From positions 1-10,584 of the forward strand of contig OMVC01000080.1 of NCBI GenBank assembly GCA_900314375.1: DNA of 10,584 nucleotides, in the 5' to 3' direction. The stretch comes from an uncultured bacterium (lineage in GTDB: Bacteria > Cyanobacteriota > Vampirovibrionia > Gastranaerophilales > Gastranaerophilaceae). The notes beneath the pieces were generated by a model, which was not told the origin of the DNA, did no database searches, and saw only the letters and a list, made by a program, of their open reading frames with translations. The translations under genes and the position numbers were made by a program. The first letter of the stretch is position 1, and each line of letters opens with the position of its first letter. This document shows, one piece after another, positions 1-6,927 of this stretch.

Positions 1-40
1 CTTTATCTTTGAAACAGATATAATAATTTGGGATAGTAAT

Positions 41-1261
41 TTGAAAAAAAATGTATTAGAAAATTCAATGTCAACAAACGAGCTATGCAAAGAGTATAGC
101 TGGTATAAAGATACTTTTTCTCCCGTAATTCAAGATGCAAGCGATAAATTCTTTGACGACAATTTCAGATTAGAATTTATCGGACTTAGTAAAAATATCA
201 ACTGTATGATAAATGAAGAATCATGTTTTGTTACAAAAGTAAAAATTGATGATGAATATGATATATTTTTCCGATTAACCGATCAAGCAATAGAAATAAT
301 ATTGGAAAAGATTTTAGGAAAATCAAAGAATAAATTTAACATAAATAAAATTACTGAAATCGAATCAAAGATAATGACCGCATTTAATTGTTATATGTAT
401 AACGCATTGCGTTTAACGGTTGATCCGCCCGCAATAAAAGAATTAAAACGTACGAATTTTGATATGATAAATATGACGTTTTTGATACTTGATGCGGATG
501 AAGAAATTAAAAAAAGCGGAAAGGTTGTTGTGACAGTGCCAATGGCGCTATTAAAACCTGTTCAAGTTGAATCAGAAGGAGAAAAATTTTCTGTTTCAGA
601 TTTCTTAACAAGCAAAATTCCGGTATCTGTCATTGTAGGATCAACCAGATTTCCATTGTATGAAATAAAGAATTTAGATGTTGGAGATGTTGTAGTATTC
701 GAAAACAGCAAACTTGAAGCATTCAAGATGATGTTGTATGAAAGAGAATTAACAATAAATATAAATCCCAATATGGGAATATTAATGCCACAGCAAGAAG
801 ATACGGGAGGAGATAGCATGGCCGGTGCTGACAAAAATCTATGGGATACTATTGAAGTTGATTTAATCGCAGAATTTGATGCCGTAAAAATATCATTGGG
901 TGATTTAAAGAAAATAGAAGAAGGCATGGTTATGGATATGGCTTCGTTATATAATAATAAAATTGCCTTAAAAGTAGAAGGGACAACTGTTGCCAAAGGC
1001 AGTCTGGTTATTGTCAATGACAGATACGGAGTAAAAATATCTGAAATTATGACAAAGGCACAAGAAAACGCAGCAGAGGTTGTTCAAAGTTCTCAAAACA
1101 ATAATGAAGAGTATTCTGAAGAAGAAACTAATGAAGAGAATACTTCTGAAAACAATTCGGAAACAAATGAAAACGAAGAAAATTATGAAAATACTGAAGA
1201 AGGAAATGAAGAAGATTTCGACTATAGTGATTTTGAACTTGAAGATGAAGATAATATATAG
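41..1261 (+). CDS. FliM/FliN-family flagellar motor switch protein with two SpoA domains
   Basis: Probable C-ring (switch) component on the cytoplasmic face of the flagellar basal body, where SpoA domains build the ring and engage the export ATPase complex. Residues about 1-170 are divergent; the stretch near residues 105-125 faintly resembles the CheC-like middle domain of FliM. A first SpoA-like domain spans about 190-246 and a second, clearer FliN-like one about 268-337, with the family pattern of a leucine-rich strand, an 'EEG' turn and 'VAKGSLVIV'. Two SpoA domains in one chain resemble SctQ or a FliM-FliN fusion. Residues 352-406 are almost only Glu, Asn, Ser, Thr and Asp, probably disordered. 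The start is uncertain: TTG at 41 has a GGGATAG motif just upstream; ATG at 68 has no clear ribosome site; and the frame stays open to the left window edge, so an upstream start cannot be excluded. The stop at 1259-1261 overlaps the fliO ribosome site. Family call firm, subfamily not. Confidence 0.8.
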   Translation: MKKNVLENSMSTNELCKEYSWYKDTFSPVIQDASDKFFDDNFRLEFIGLSKNINCMINEESCFVTKVKIDDEYDIFFRLTDQAIEIILEKILGKSKNKFNINKITEIESKIMTAFNCYMYNALRLTVDPPAIKELKRTNFDMINMTFLILDADEEIKKSGKVVVTVPMALLKPVQVESEGEKFSVSDFLTSKIPVSVIVGSTRFPLYEIKNLDVGDVVVFENSKLEAFKMMLYERELTININPNMGILMPQQEDTGGDSMAGADKNLWDTIEVDLIAEFDAVKISLGDLKKIEEGMVMDMASLYNNKIALKVEGTTVAKGSLVIVNDRYGVKISEIMTKAQENAAEVVQSSQNNNEEYSEEETNEENTSENNSETNENEENYENTEEGNEEDFDYSDFELEDEDNI

Positions 1262-1273
1262 AGGATAAAATAA

Positions 1274-1912
1274 ATGGGTAGTTATGTTGTACATTTTATT
1301 GTTTATACGCTTGCAATGTCAGGTTTAATTTGTTTTGCATTATTTGTGTATAAAAAATTTATGCATGGCGGTTTTGCAGCTAAAGGTGCTAAAACGCTTT
1401 CAATAGAAGAAACTATGAATATTAATCCGCGCAAATCACTTATGATAGTAAAAGCAGGTGATGAGAGATTTTTAATTGCATCAGATGTCGATAAAACATC
1501 TTTAATAGCAAAACTTGATACCGATATTACCGTTAGACAAACTGTTCAGCCAAAAGTAACCGTACAAAATCAAGACGGGGAAATGGACAGATTTAAAGAT
1601 ATTATACGAATAGCTAAGCAAGAGAATATAAAAAGCATTGATATTTCTGATTTTGTGGCTTCAAAATCAGCAAATACAAATGTTACTGATATCAAAAAAG
1701 CAAAAAAGAATAAGGTGGAAGTTTCGGGGAAAAATCCGATACATCTCGAAGTAATAACAGATATGAACCCCAATGTACAAGCTCGGGGAAATCGAAAAAC
1801 CAAATATACTTCAAAAAATCATGGTAAAAAAGTTAACATCAATGTTGGCGAAGTAAAAAATCACGGTTTTTCAACTATGAAAGAAATGGCGGCAAAAGTT
1901 TACGAATTATAA
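1274..1912 (+). CDS. fliO: FliO, flagellar export-gate assembly protein
   Basis: FliO is a small inner-membrane protein that helps assemble the FliP ring of the flagellar type III export gate; it has no counterpart in virulence injectisomes. One membrane helix lies at residues about 5-26. After it comes the family's conserved cytoplasmic block at residues 43-81, 'SIEETMNINPRKS', a strand, then 'AGDERFLIASD' followed by 'LIAKL', closely following the FliO/FliZ pattern of a scaffolded beta domain. The remainder, to residue 212, is a Lys/Asn-rich tail that looks disordered and is longer than in compact FliO proteins. The ribosome site GAGGAT at 1261-1266 starts on the last base of the preceding stop codon, implying translational coupling. 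The gene sits 12 bases after the switch gene and 9 before fliP. Its presence is the best local evidence that the cluster is flagellar. Confidence 0.85.
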   Translation: MGSYVVHFIVYTLAMSGLICFALFVYKKFMHGGFAAKGAKTLSIEETMNINPRKSLMIVKAGDERFLIASDVDKTSLIAKLDTDITVRQTVQPKVTVQNQDGEMDRFKDIIRIAKQENIKSIDISDFVASKSANTNVTDIKKAKKNKVEVSGKNPIHLEVITDMNPNVQARGNRKTKYTSKNHGKKVNINVGEVKNHGFSTMKEMAAKVYEL

Positions 1913-1921
1913 GGGAAGATT

Positions 1922-2557
1922 ATGGATCAGGCAACATTAAATCCTGTAATACAAATATTAGTGGTAATGACAGTATTTTCATTACTGCCTTTCGTTTTTT
2001 GTGCAATGACAAGTTTTATGCGTTTTGTCATAGTTTTTTCAATGTTAAAAACCGCAATGGGTACACAACAAGTTCCGCCTGCTATTGTAATAATAGGTTT
2101 ATCAATAATATTAACTTTTTACACAATGGGTTCAACTTTTGGCAAAATGTATGAAATGGGTTCTGTACCGTATCAAAAAAATCACGATATGGTTCAGGCA
2201 ATACAGGAGGGTTCAAAACCTTTAAAAGAGTTTATGTTGAAGCAAACCAGAGAAAGTGATTTAACATTTTTTGTTGAAATGACACACAAAACAAGACCAA
2301 AATCACCTGATGATTTATCGCTATGGGAAGTTGCACCTGCATATATAATCAGTGAATTAAAGACTTCTTTTGAGATAAGTTTTGTAATATTTGTTCCGTT
2401 TATCATACTTGATTTGGTCATAGCGAATATATTGCTTGCGTTAGGTATGTTTATGTTATCACCGACAATTATATCTATGCCGTTTAAGTTGCTGATATTT
2501 ATTGCTGTAGACGGTTGGGCGCTTATAGTGCAGGGTTTGGTAACAAGTTACAACTAA
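1922..2557 (+). CDS. fliP: FliP, flagellar type III export gate protein
   Basis: FliP (SctR family) forms the pentameric core of the FliPQR export channel through which flagellar subunits pass. The signature segments are in order: a first hydrophobic helix at residues about 8-33, 'TSFMRFVIVFSML' then 'MGTQQVPP' at 30-53, a second helix at 54-70, the periplasmic-side region with 'LKEFMLKQTRESDL' at 101-114, 'SELKTSFEISF' at 144-154, and the C-terminal helices with 'ALGMFMLSP' and 'SMPFKLLIF' at 173-194. The length of 211 residues is short for FliP and near SctR, because there is no separate cleavable signal sequence ahead of the first helix. A GGGAAG ribosome site lies in the 9-base gap after fliO. 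It is followed 15 bases later by fliQ in the canonical order fliO-P-Q-R. Confidence 0.95.
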   Translation: MDQATLNPVIQILVVMTVFSLLPFVFCAMTSFMRFVIVFSMLKTAMGTQQVPPAIVIIGLSIILTFYTMGSTFGKMYEMGSVPYQKNHDMVQAIQEGSKPLKEFMLKQTRESDLTFFVEMTHKTRPKSPDDLSLWEVAPAYIISELKTSFEISFVIFVPFIILDLVIANILLALGMFMLSPTIISMPFKLLIFIAVDGWALIVQGLVTSYN

Positions 2558-2572
2558 ATAAGGATAAATAAA

Positions 2573-3064
2573 ATGGTAGAATTACTGTTAGAATATATGG
2601 CAAAAGGATTTTTAATGATGCTGGCAATTTCAATGCCTTGTGTATTGTGCGCAGCGGGTATTGGTCTTGTTGTGGGTATTTTACAGGCAGTAACGCAGGT
2701 TCAAGAACAAACGATAGCCGCAGCTCCAAAAATTTTGGGGGTATTCTTGGTTATCATAATCGGCGGAGTCGGTTTCTTAAGGTTATTAACTAATTTATTC
2801 CAAGAAGGTGTTGTTTTGGCATTTAATACAGTTCCTAAAAGTGAAACTTTTGTATTAGATTCAAATTATTATAACTATACGACACCTTTCGCGGGAGAAA
2901 TGAAAGACAGATTTAAAAATATCGAATCTGTTGATTACATAATGAAACATCCCGGGAAAGTACCGTATTTAGACAAAAATACTAGGGAAAAGTACGGAGC
3001 AGCTTCCAGAACACCAATGCCAAAGCCGGATTTTGTAGAAACAAAAAGAATTATGGGTAGATAA
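2573..3064 (+). CDS. fliQ: FliQ, export gate protein, with a long C-terminal extension
   Basis: FliQ (SctS family) is a two-helix hairpin protein, four copies of which pack round FliP/FliR in the export gate. The canonical portion is residues 1-88: helix one at about 12-36, the diagnostic 'GILQAVTQVQEQTI' at 35-48, 'PKILGVFLV' starting helix two at about 52-72, and the family's 'NLFQEG' near 74-79. FliQ normally ends here at roughly 85-90 residues. This one continues for about 75 more residues (89-163), a polar, Tyr- and Lys-containing tail with no membrane helix and no family I recognise. The tail is in frame and reaches a stop (TAA at 3062-3064) that overlaps the fliR ATG by one base, so it is not an annotation slip. 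The ribosome site AAGGA is at 2560-2564. FliQ identity is strong; the role of the tail is unknown. Confidence 0.93.
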   Translation: MVELLLEYMAKGFLMMLAISMPCVLCAAGIGLVVGILQAVTQVQEQTIAAAPKILGVFLVIIIGGVGFLRLLTNLFQEGVVLAFNTVPKSETFVLDSNYYNYTTPFAGEMKDRFKNIESVDYIMKHPGKVPYLDKNTREKYGAASRTPMPKPDFVETKRIMGR

Positions 3065-3846
3065 TGGACGGAATTTTAACAGACATTATAAAATTATTTC
3101 CTCATATAAATTCATATTTTATGGCAGGCTTTTTAATTTTTACAAGACTGTTGGGATTTTTTCGGTTTGCCCCGATTTTTTGTCGAAAAGAATTACCTTC
3201 ATTAGTAAAACTTGCCATTGCTATTTTAATAACAGTAATGATTATACCGCTGTTTGACCCAAAAATGGTATTAGAAAAAGTGGATTCTTTCGCGTTATCT
3301 ATTCTTTTGAATCTTGTCGTTGGTGCCATTATCGGATATATGGCAAGACTTATTGTAATCGCGGTTGATTGCGGTGCGGAAATGATAAATATGCAGATGG
3401 GTTTATCTTCAGCCACAACACTTGACCCGTCGAGTTCTTCCCAAGTATCAATATTATCTAATATTATATCTTTAATGGGTTTAATTATTTTTATTCAGTT
3501 GGGCGGGATTTACTGGTTATTCAAAGCTTTGATGAAAAGCTTTGAAGTTTTTCCGTTATATGCAATTAATGTCCCTTTAGTAAAACTTGCAAGAATGGAT
3601 TTGTTAATAAAACTATCATCAAATACTTTGTATATGGGTTTACAAATAGCTGCCCCGATTCTTTTGGCAACATTATGTCAGGATATCATTCTGGGTGTAA
3701 TTTCAAGAACAGCCCCACAGGTAAATGTGTTTCAATTAAGTTTCTTATTTAAACCGGTTCTAGGAGCTGCAATAATGGTATGGATATTACCGTTACTTAT
3801 GAATGTTATTGAACAATATTTCTTGAATTTTGCGAATTTAATGTAG
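3064..3846 (+). CDS. fliR: FliR, flagellar type III export gate protein
   Basis: FliR (SctT family) is the single-copy subunit completing the FliPQR export channel in the inner membrane. Its 260 residues match the usual family length. Several membrane helices are evident, among them about 20-40, 45-65, 78-102, 130-155 and 186-210, with a further hydrophobic pair at the C-terminus. Typical FliR blocks are 'FLIFTRLLGFFRFAPIF' at 23-39 and 'GAEMINMQMGLSSATTLDP' at 104-122. The start ATG overlaps the fliQ stop (TAATG), with GGGTAG just upstream, so the two are probably translationally coupled. In many bacteria flhB and flhA come next; here the flagellar block ends and trpS begins 69 bases later. 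I see no convincing intrinsic terminator between them, only a weak 4-5 bp hairpin. Confidence 0.94.
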   Translation: MDGILTDIIKLFPHINSYFMAGFLIFTRLLGFFRFAPIFCRKELPSLVKLAIAILITVMIIPLFDPKMVLEKVDSFALSILLNLVVGAIIGYMARLIVIAVDCGAEMINMQMGLSSATTLDPSSSSQVSILSNIISLMGLIIFIQLGGIYWLFKALMKSFEVFPLYAINVPLVKLARMDLLIKLSSNTLYMGLQIAAPILLATLCQDIILGVISRTAPQVNVFQLSFLFKPVLGAAIMVWILPLLMNVIEQYFLNFANLM

Positions 3847-3861
3847 TGTTAGGCTAAACGA

Positions 3862-3890
3862 TTTACTCGTAAAATTTATTGATGTAAAAT
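3862..3890 (+). promoter_or_regulatory. Candidate sigma-70-type promoter for trpS
   Basis: TTTACT at 3862-3867 and TAAAAT at 3885-3890 are separated by exactly 17 bases, placing a start near 3897 and the ribosome site (AAGGGTG, 3904-3910) just inside the transcript. Both hexamers are imperfect, and in DNA this AT-rich such matches arise by chance, so this is only a candidate. Read-through from fliR is possible because no terminator separates the genes. Confidence 0.35.
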
Positions 3891-3915
3891 TAAAATATAT
3901 AATAAGGGTGAAACA

Positions 3916-5001
3916 ATGAAAAAAATAATTTTAACAGGTGACAGACCAACAGGCAAATTGCATTTAGGGCATTATGTCGGTTCATTAAAACGCAGAGTAG
4001 AACTTCAAAATTCAGGAGAATTTGATGAAATTTATATAATGATAGCTGACGCACAAGCCCTAACCGACAATATGGAAAATCCTGAAAAGGTTCGCCAAAA
4101 TATTATTGAAGTTGCTCTTGATTATCTTGCTTGCGGACTTGACCCCCAAAAATCCGTATTATTTATTCAGTCACAAATTCCCGAACTTTGTGAAATGACT
4201 TTTTATTATATGAATTTGGTTACAGTTTCGAGATTACAATTAAATCCAACCGTTAAATCTGAAATTCAAATGAGGAATTTTGAAAAAACGATTCCTGTCG
4301 GATTTTTTACGTATCCTGTAAGCCAAGCTGCAGATATAACCGCATTTAAAGCTACTATTGTTCCTGTTGGCGAAGACCAGTCGCCAATGATAGAACAAAC
4401 ACGCGAAATTGCCCGTCGTTTTAATAATATTTATAATACAGATGTGCTAATTGAACCAAAAATCTTATTGCCTGAAAATAGCGCCTGCTTACGTCTACCC
4501 GGCACTGACGGAAAAGCAAAAATGAGTAAATCTTTAGGCAACTGCATATATTTGTCGGATTCTGAAGAAGAAATAAAGCAAAAAGTTATGACCATGTTTA
4601 CAGATCCGACGCATTTAAGGGTAGAAGACCCCGGACATGTTGAAGGCAACCCTGTATTTATATATTTAGATGCATTTTGTAATGACGAACATTTTGAAAA
4701 ATATTTACCTGAATATAAAAATCTTGATGAATTGAAAGCACACTATACCCGCGGTGGTTTGGGTGATGTAAAAGTAAAAAGATTTTTGAATAGTGTATTA
4801 CAAGACACTTTACGTCCGATAAGAGAACGCCGAAAAGAATTTGAAAAAGATATTCCTGCAATTTATAAAATGCTCGAAGAAGGTAGTATTGTTGCCCGTA
4901 AAAAAGCTTCAATAACACTTGAAGAAATGAAACGTGCAATGAAAATCAATTATTTTGAAGATAAAGAATATATAAATCAACAAGCTCAGAAATTTGCGTA
5001 A
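3916..5001 (+). CDS. trpS: Tryptophan--tRNA ligase (TrpRS)
   Basis: Cytoplasmic class Ic aminoacyl-tRNA synthetase: activates tryptophan with ATP and charges tRNA-Trp. The Rossmann-fold signatures are plain. 'GDRPTGKLHLGHYVG' at residues 8-22 contains the HxGH motif (HLGH, 16-19), and 'KMSKS' is at 202-206 within 'GKAKMSKSLGN'. 'PVGEDQ' at 150-155 is the conserved block near the tryptophan/ATP pocket. The 361 residues are slightly longer than the common 325-340, the extra length lying in the helical C-terminal half and in the insert around 108-130 ('NPTVKSEIQMR'). This and the 'GDRPTG' form (instead of 'GIQPTG') suggest the TrpRS subtype seen in some Firmicutes and other lineages. The ribosome site AAGGGTG ends five bases before the ATG. 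It has no functional link to the flagellar genes; position after fliR is probably incidental. Confidence 0.97.
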   Translation: MKKIILTGDRPTGKLHLGHYVGSLKRRVELQNSGEFDEIYIMIADAQALTDNMENPEKVRQNIIEVALDYLACGLDPQKSVLFIQSQIPELCEMTFYYMNLVTVSRLQLNPTVKSEIQMRNFEKTIPVGFFTYPVSQAADITAFKATIVPVGEDQSPMIEQTREIARRFNNIYNTDVLIEPKILLPENSACLRLPGTDGKAKMSKSLGNCIYLSDSEEEIKQKVMTMFTDPTHLRVEDPGHVEGNPVFIYLDAFCNDEHFEKYLPEYKNLDELKAHYTRGGLGDVKVKRFLNSVLQDTLRPIRERRKEFEKDIPAIYKMLEEGSIVARKKASITLEEMKRAMKINYFEDKEYINQQAQKFA

Positions 5002-5014
5002 TAATTCATATCCC

Positions 5015-5043
5015 TTGAAATATTTTTAAGAATGTGATAAAAT
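5015..5043 (+). promoter_or_regulatory. Promoter of the M48 protease gene
   Basis: TTGAAA at 5015-5020 (5 of 6 to consensus) and TAAAAT at 5038-5043 (5 of 6) are separated by exactly 17 bases. A TG one base before the -10 (5035-5036) makes it an extended -10 element. The predicted start is near 5050, leaving a short leader that holds the AAGGAG ribosome site at 5057-5062. It is one of the best promoters in the window and implies that this gene is transcribed independently of trpS. Confidence 0.65.
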
Positions 5044-5067
5044 TTATATTGGAGTTAAGGAGTTATT

Positions 5068-6354
5068 ATGAAAAAATATTTATCAGCAATTTTAGTTTGT
5101 CTACTATCTGTCAACATTGTTTGTGCAAAGGATTATGCCAAACTGCAAATTAAAGAAATGAAACATGCGCAAAAATACGGAACTACACAAAAATACTTGA
5201 ATAATAATATTGTAGCCCCTCAAACAGAAATTGCTGTTTCTAACAGAGGGTTAAAAGACCCAAAACTTATAAAACTCGGAAATTACGAAAAAATAGACGA
5301 GCAATCATATAATCAAAAGCTGGAAAAAGATAACGAATCATATAAAAAAATAGCAAAATCATTTGGAATTAGAACTCTTGACAATTACAACGCGCAAGCA
5401 AAAGGGGAAGATTATTATAAAATATACAGAGTAGCCGAACGAATAATCAGAGCAAACAAGCTTGATTATATGAATTGGAGAATTGGTGTATATCGTGATG
5501 CGGATAACCCTAACGCATATTCAACAAACATGAATTATATTGCAATCAGTACATCAATATACGATACCTTTTCCAAAAATGATGATGCACTTGCAATGTT
5601 AATCGGTCATGAAATGGGACATGCATTATTAGGACATCAGCAAAGAATTACTCCGACAATAAATAGAATGAATCGTAAATACAAACTTGCAAAAAGCGGA
5701 AATAGTGCTGCAATAATTGCCTACAAAGCAATGGAAAGAAAATATTTAATAGATTCAAAAAATATGGAATATGCCGCAGATTTAGAGGGCGCAAAATTAG
5801 CTGCAAAAGCCGGCTATGATTTGAATGAAGGTGCGGAACTACTTTCGTTTCTAAATACATTACCGACTCCCGGTGATTATTGGAGCGACCACCCTGATGC
5901 CACAAAACGCATACAAAATTTTAAAGAAAACAGAAAATATTTTATGGAAGACGAATGGGCAGAAATCGGCAAATACAACATATACAATTCCGATGTTCTT
6001 GATGTAAATTTATCATCAGACAGAAAATCCATTGTAATAAGCGCACCGGAAAATAAATTTGCAAAAGAACAATACTATAATCCTGAAACTCCTGAAGATA
6101 TATATCTTCGTTTTGGTTATAAATCGTACTTGAACGGAGAATTCCAAAAATCTCTAAAATATTTTGAGGATTTTTTCAGTGTTAATCAAAACTATGCTCC
6201 GGCGTATTTATACGCATCATATTCGGCAGAAGCCTTATATAACCAGAAGAAAAATGATAAATATTTAGAGCAGGCAAAAGAATACATAAAAAAAGCAAAA
6301 CAATTAGAACCGGAAAACAAATATATTCTTGAACAGGAACAAATTCTGAAATAA
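5068..6354 (+). CDS. Secreted M48-family zinc metalloprotease with C-terminal TPR-like region (BepA-like)
   Basis: An exported zinc protease. Residues 1-20 are a Sec signal peptide (KK, hydrophobic core, cleavage near 'VCA|KD'), so it acts in the periplasm or at the outer membrane. The M48 catalytic motif HExxH is 'HEMGH' at 181-185, within 'IGHEMGHALLGHQ'. The third zinc ligand is E234 in 'EYAAD', and 'SDHP' at 273-276 is the usual downstream family motif. Residues about 342-428 form helical TPR-like pairs ('YLRFGYKSYLNGEFQKSLKYF', then a second pair ending near 418). A protease domain followed by TPRs is the layout of E. coli BepA (YfgC), which degrades or helps assemble outer-membrane proteins such as LptD. 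A similar quality-control role here is inference from architecture. Residues 21-110 are a lineage-specific N-terminal part. The AAGGAG ribosome site lies five bases before the ATG, and a strong terminator follows directly. Confidence 0.9.
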   Translation: MKKYLSAILVCLLSVNIVCAKDYAKLQIKEMKHAQKYGTTQKYLNNNIVAPQTEIAVSNRGLKDPKLIKLGNYEKIDEQSYNQKLEKDNESYKKIAKSFGIRTLDNYNAQAKGEDYYKIYRVAERIIRANKLDYMNWRIGVYRDADNPNAYSTNMNYIAISTSIYDTFSKNDDALAMLIGHEMGHALLGHQQRITPTINRMNRKYKLAKSGNSAAIIAYKAMERKYLIDSKNMEYAADLEGAKLAAKAGYDLNEGAELLSFLNTLPTPGDYWSDHPDATKRIQNFKENRKYFMEDEWAEIGKYNIYNSDVLDVNLSSDRKSIVISAPENKFAKEQYYNPETPEDIYLRFGYKSYLNGEFQKSLKYFEDFFSVNQNYAPAYLYASYSAEALYNQKKNDKYLEQAKEYIKKAKQLEPENKYILEQEQILK

Positions 6355-6356
6355 CT

Positions 6357-6390
6357 AAAAACATCTTTCCAATAAGGAAAGATGTTTTTT
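6357..6390. terminator. Bidirectional intrinsic terminator between convergent genes
   Basis: A perfect 10-bp stem, ACATCTTTCC at 6361-6370 and GGAAAGATGT at 6376-6385, encloses a 5-base AATAA loop. It is flanked by a T run on the right (to 6390) and an A run on the left (6357-6361), so a U tract forms in both directions. It ends the protease transcript and serves the minus-strand small Cys-rich gene, whose stop codon lies 25 bases away. Confidence 0.93.
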
Positions 6391-6414
6391 CTCAAATCAC
6401 CCGTCATATATTTA

Positions 6415-6756
6415 TTAGCAGAATGATGCGAATGAACCGCAACTGCATGAGCAATCACAACCACCGAAGGAATCTGCGCTGTAGCTGACCCCTTCACTCA
6501 AAGTTGATACGGCATCCGAAAATTCGCTCATAAAACCTATGCTTGCAATTGAATTTTCACCTTCAGAATACATAGAATAGTCAATTTCTGCTTGTTGAGA
6601 AAACATATATGTATCATATTCGTTAGCATCCAATAAACCCCTCATAATACTTCTGTTAGCAAGAATACCTGAATTTTCAACAGGATGATTTTTTATATTA
6701 GAATTCTTATGAGTTGAATTTGATTTTGCTGCTTTTTCTCCGAATAATAAAATCAT
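6415..6756 (-). CDS. Hypothetical small protein with a C-terminal CxCxCxC cluster
   Basis: A 113-residue protein I do not recognise. It is polar, rich in Ser, Asn, Glu and Ala, and has no signal peptide or membrane helix. Residues 1-30 are basic and Asn-rich; about 36-95 are acidic, possibly helical, with 'MRGLLDANEYDTYMFSQQ' and 'GFMSEFSDAVSTLSEG'. The end is striking: a Gly-Gly at 98-99 is followed by Cys at 100, 102, 104 and 106 (alternating with Asp and Ser), then a short Gly/Ser/Phe/Ala stretch and a final Cys at 113. No other cysteine occurs in the chain. The gene has a strong ribosome site (AGGAGAG on the minus strand, 6762-6768, five to six bases from the ATG) and a shared terminator, which argues that it is real. 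The tail could bind metal or form a modified-peptide core; no maturase or transporter gene is nearby to support the latter. Confidence 0.72.
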   Translation of the reverse strand: MILLFGEKAAKSNSTHKNSNIKNHPVENSGILANRSIMRGLLDANEYDTYMFSQQAEIDYSMYSEGENSIASIGFMSEFSDAVSTLSEGVSYSADSFGGCDCSCSCGSFASFC

Positions 6757-6830
6757 TTTTTCTCTCCTGATATCTATCGTGTTTACATTTATATAAAGTG
6801 TTTAAATTTTTTCGTATTTCAGTAAAGGCT

Positions 6831-6869
6831 CTTTTTGTTACATAACTTTACAAAGTTTAAAACAAAAAG
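6831..6869. repeat. Nested inverted repeat in the divergent intergenic region
   Basis: The outer arms CTTTTTGTT (6831-6839) and AACAAAAAG (6861-6869) are exact reverse complements. Inside them a second exact palindrome, AACTTT-AC-AAAGTT (6844-6857), sits almost centred, with gaps of 4 and 3 bases. The element lies between two divergent genes, about 75 bases upstream of one start codon and about 58 of the other, where an operator would be expected. It has no following T run and so does not look like a terminator. Binding-site function is inferred from position and symmetry only. The rest of the 6757-6927 gap is extremely AT-rich (TATATA-like runs at 6885-6902) and contains no promoter pair that I can pick out with confidence. 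Confidence 0.55.
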
Positions 6870-6927
6870 CAATTATTTATTATTTATATACTTTATATAT
6901 AAAAGAGCAGAGTAAGGATTATTTTAC

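Noticed and set aside
19..24. Perfect TATAAT near the left edge as a promoter for the flagellar operon
   Set aside because: A proper -35 would fall outside the window, the spacing to TTG 41 is very short, and the sequence is AT-rich; it cannot be judged from this window.
562..1017. Minus-strand open frame of 151 codons inside the switch gene
   Set aside because: It is the antisense shadow of a clearly coding SpoA protein, with no ribosome site or family resemblance.
1080..1268. Plus-strand 62-codon frame rich in Lys and Ile
   Set aside because: It is the out-of-frame reading of the GAA-rich acidic tail of the switch gene.
1..3846. A non-flagellar type III secretion (injectisome) cluster
   Set aside because: FliO is present and has no injectisome counterpart, and no secretin, needle or translocator genes are seen. 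The double SpoA domain alone is not enough.
3857..3873. Hairpin ACGA/TCGT after fliR as a terminator
   Set aside because: The stem is only four to five weak pairs and no T run follows.
3898..3903. TATAAT as the trpS -10 box
   Set aside because: It lies 12 bases before the ATG, so transcription would begin at or after the ribosome site; the 3885-3890 box fits better.
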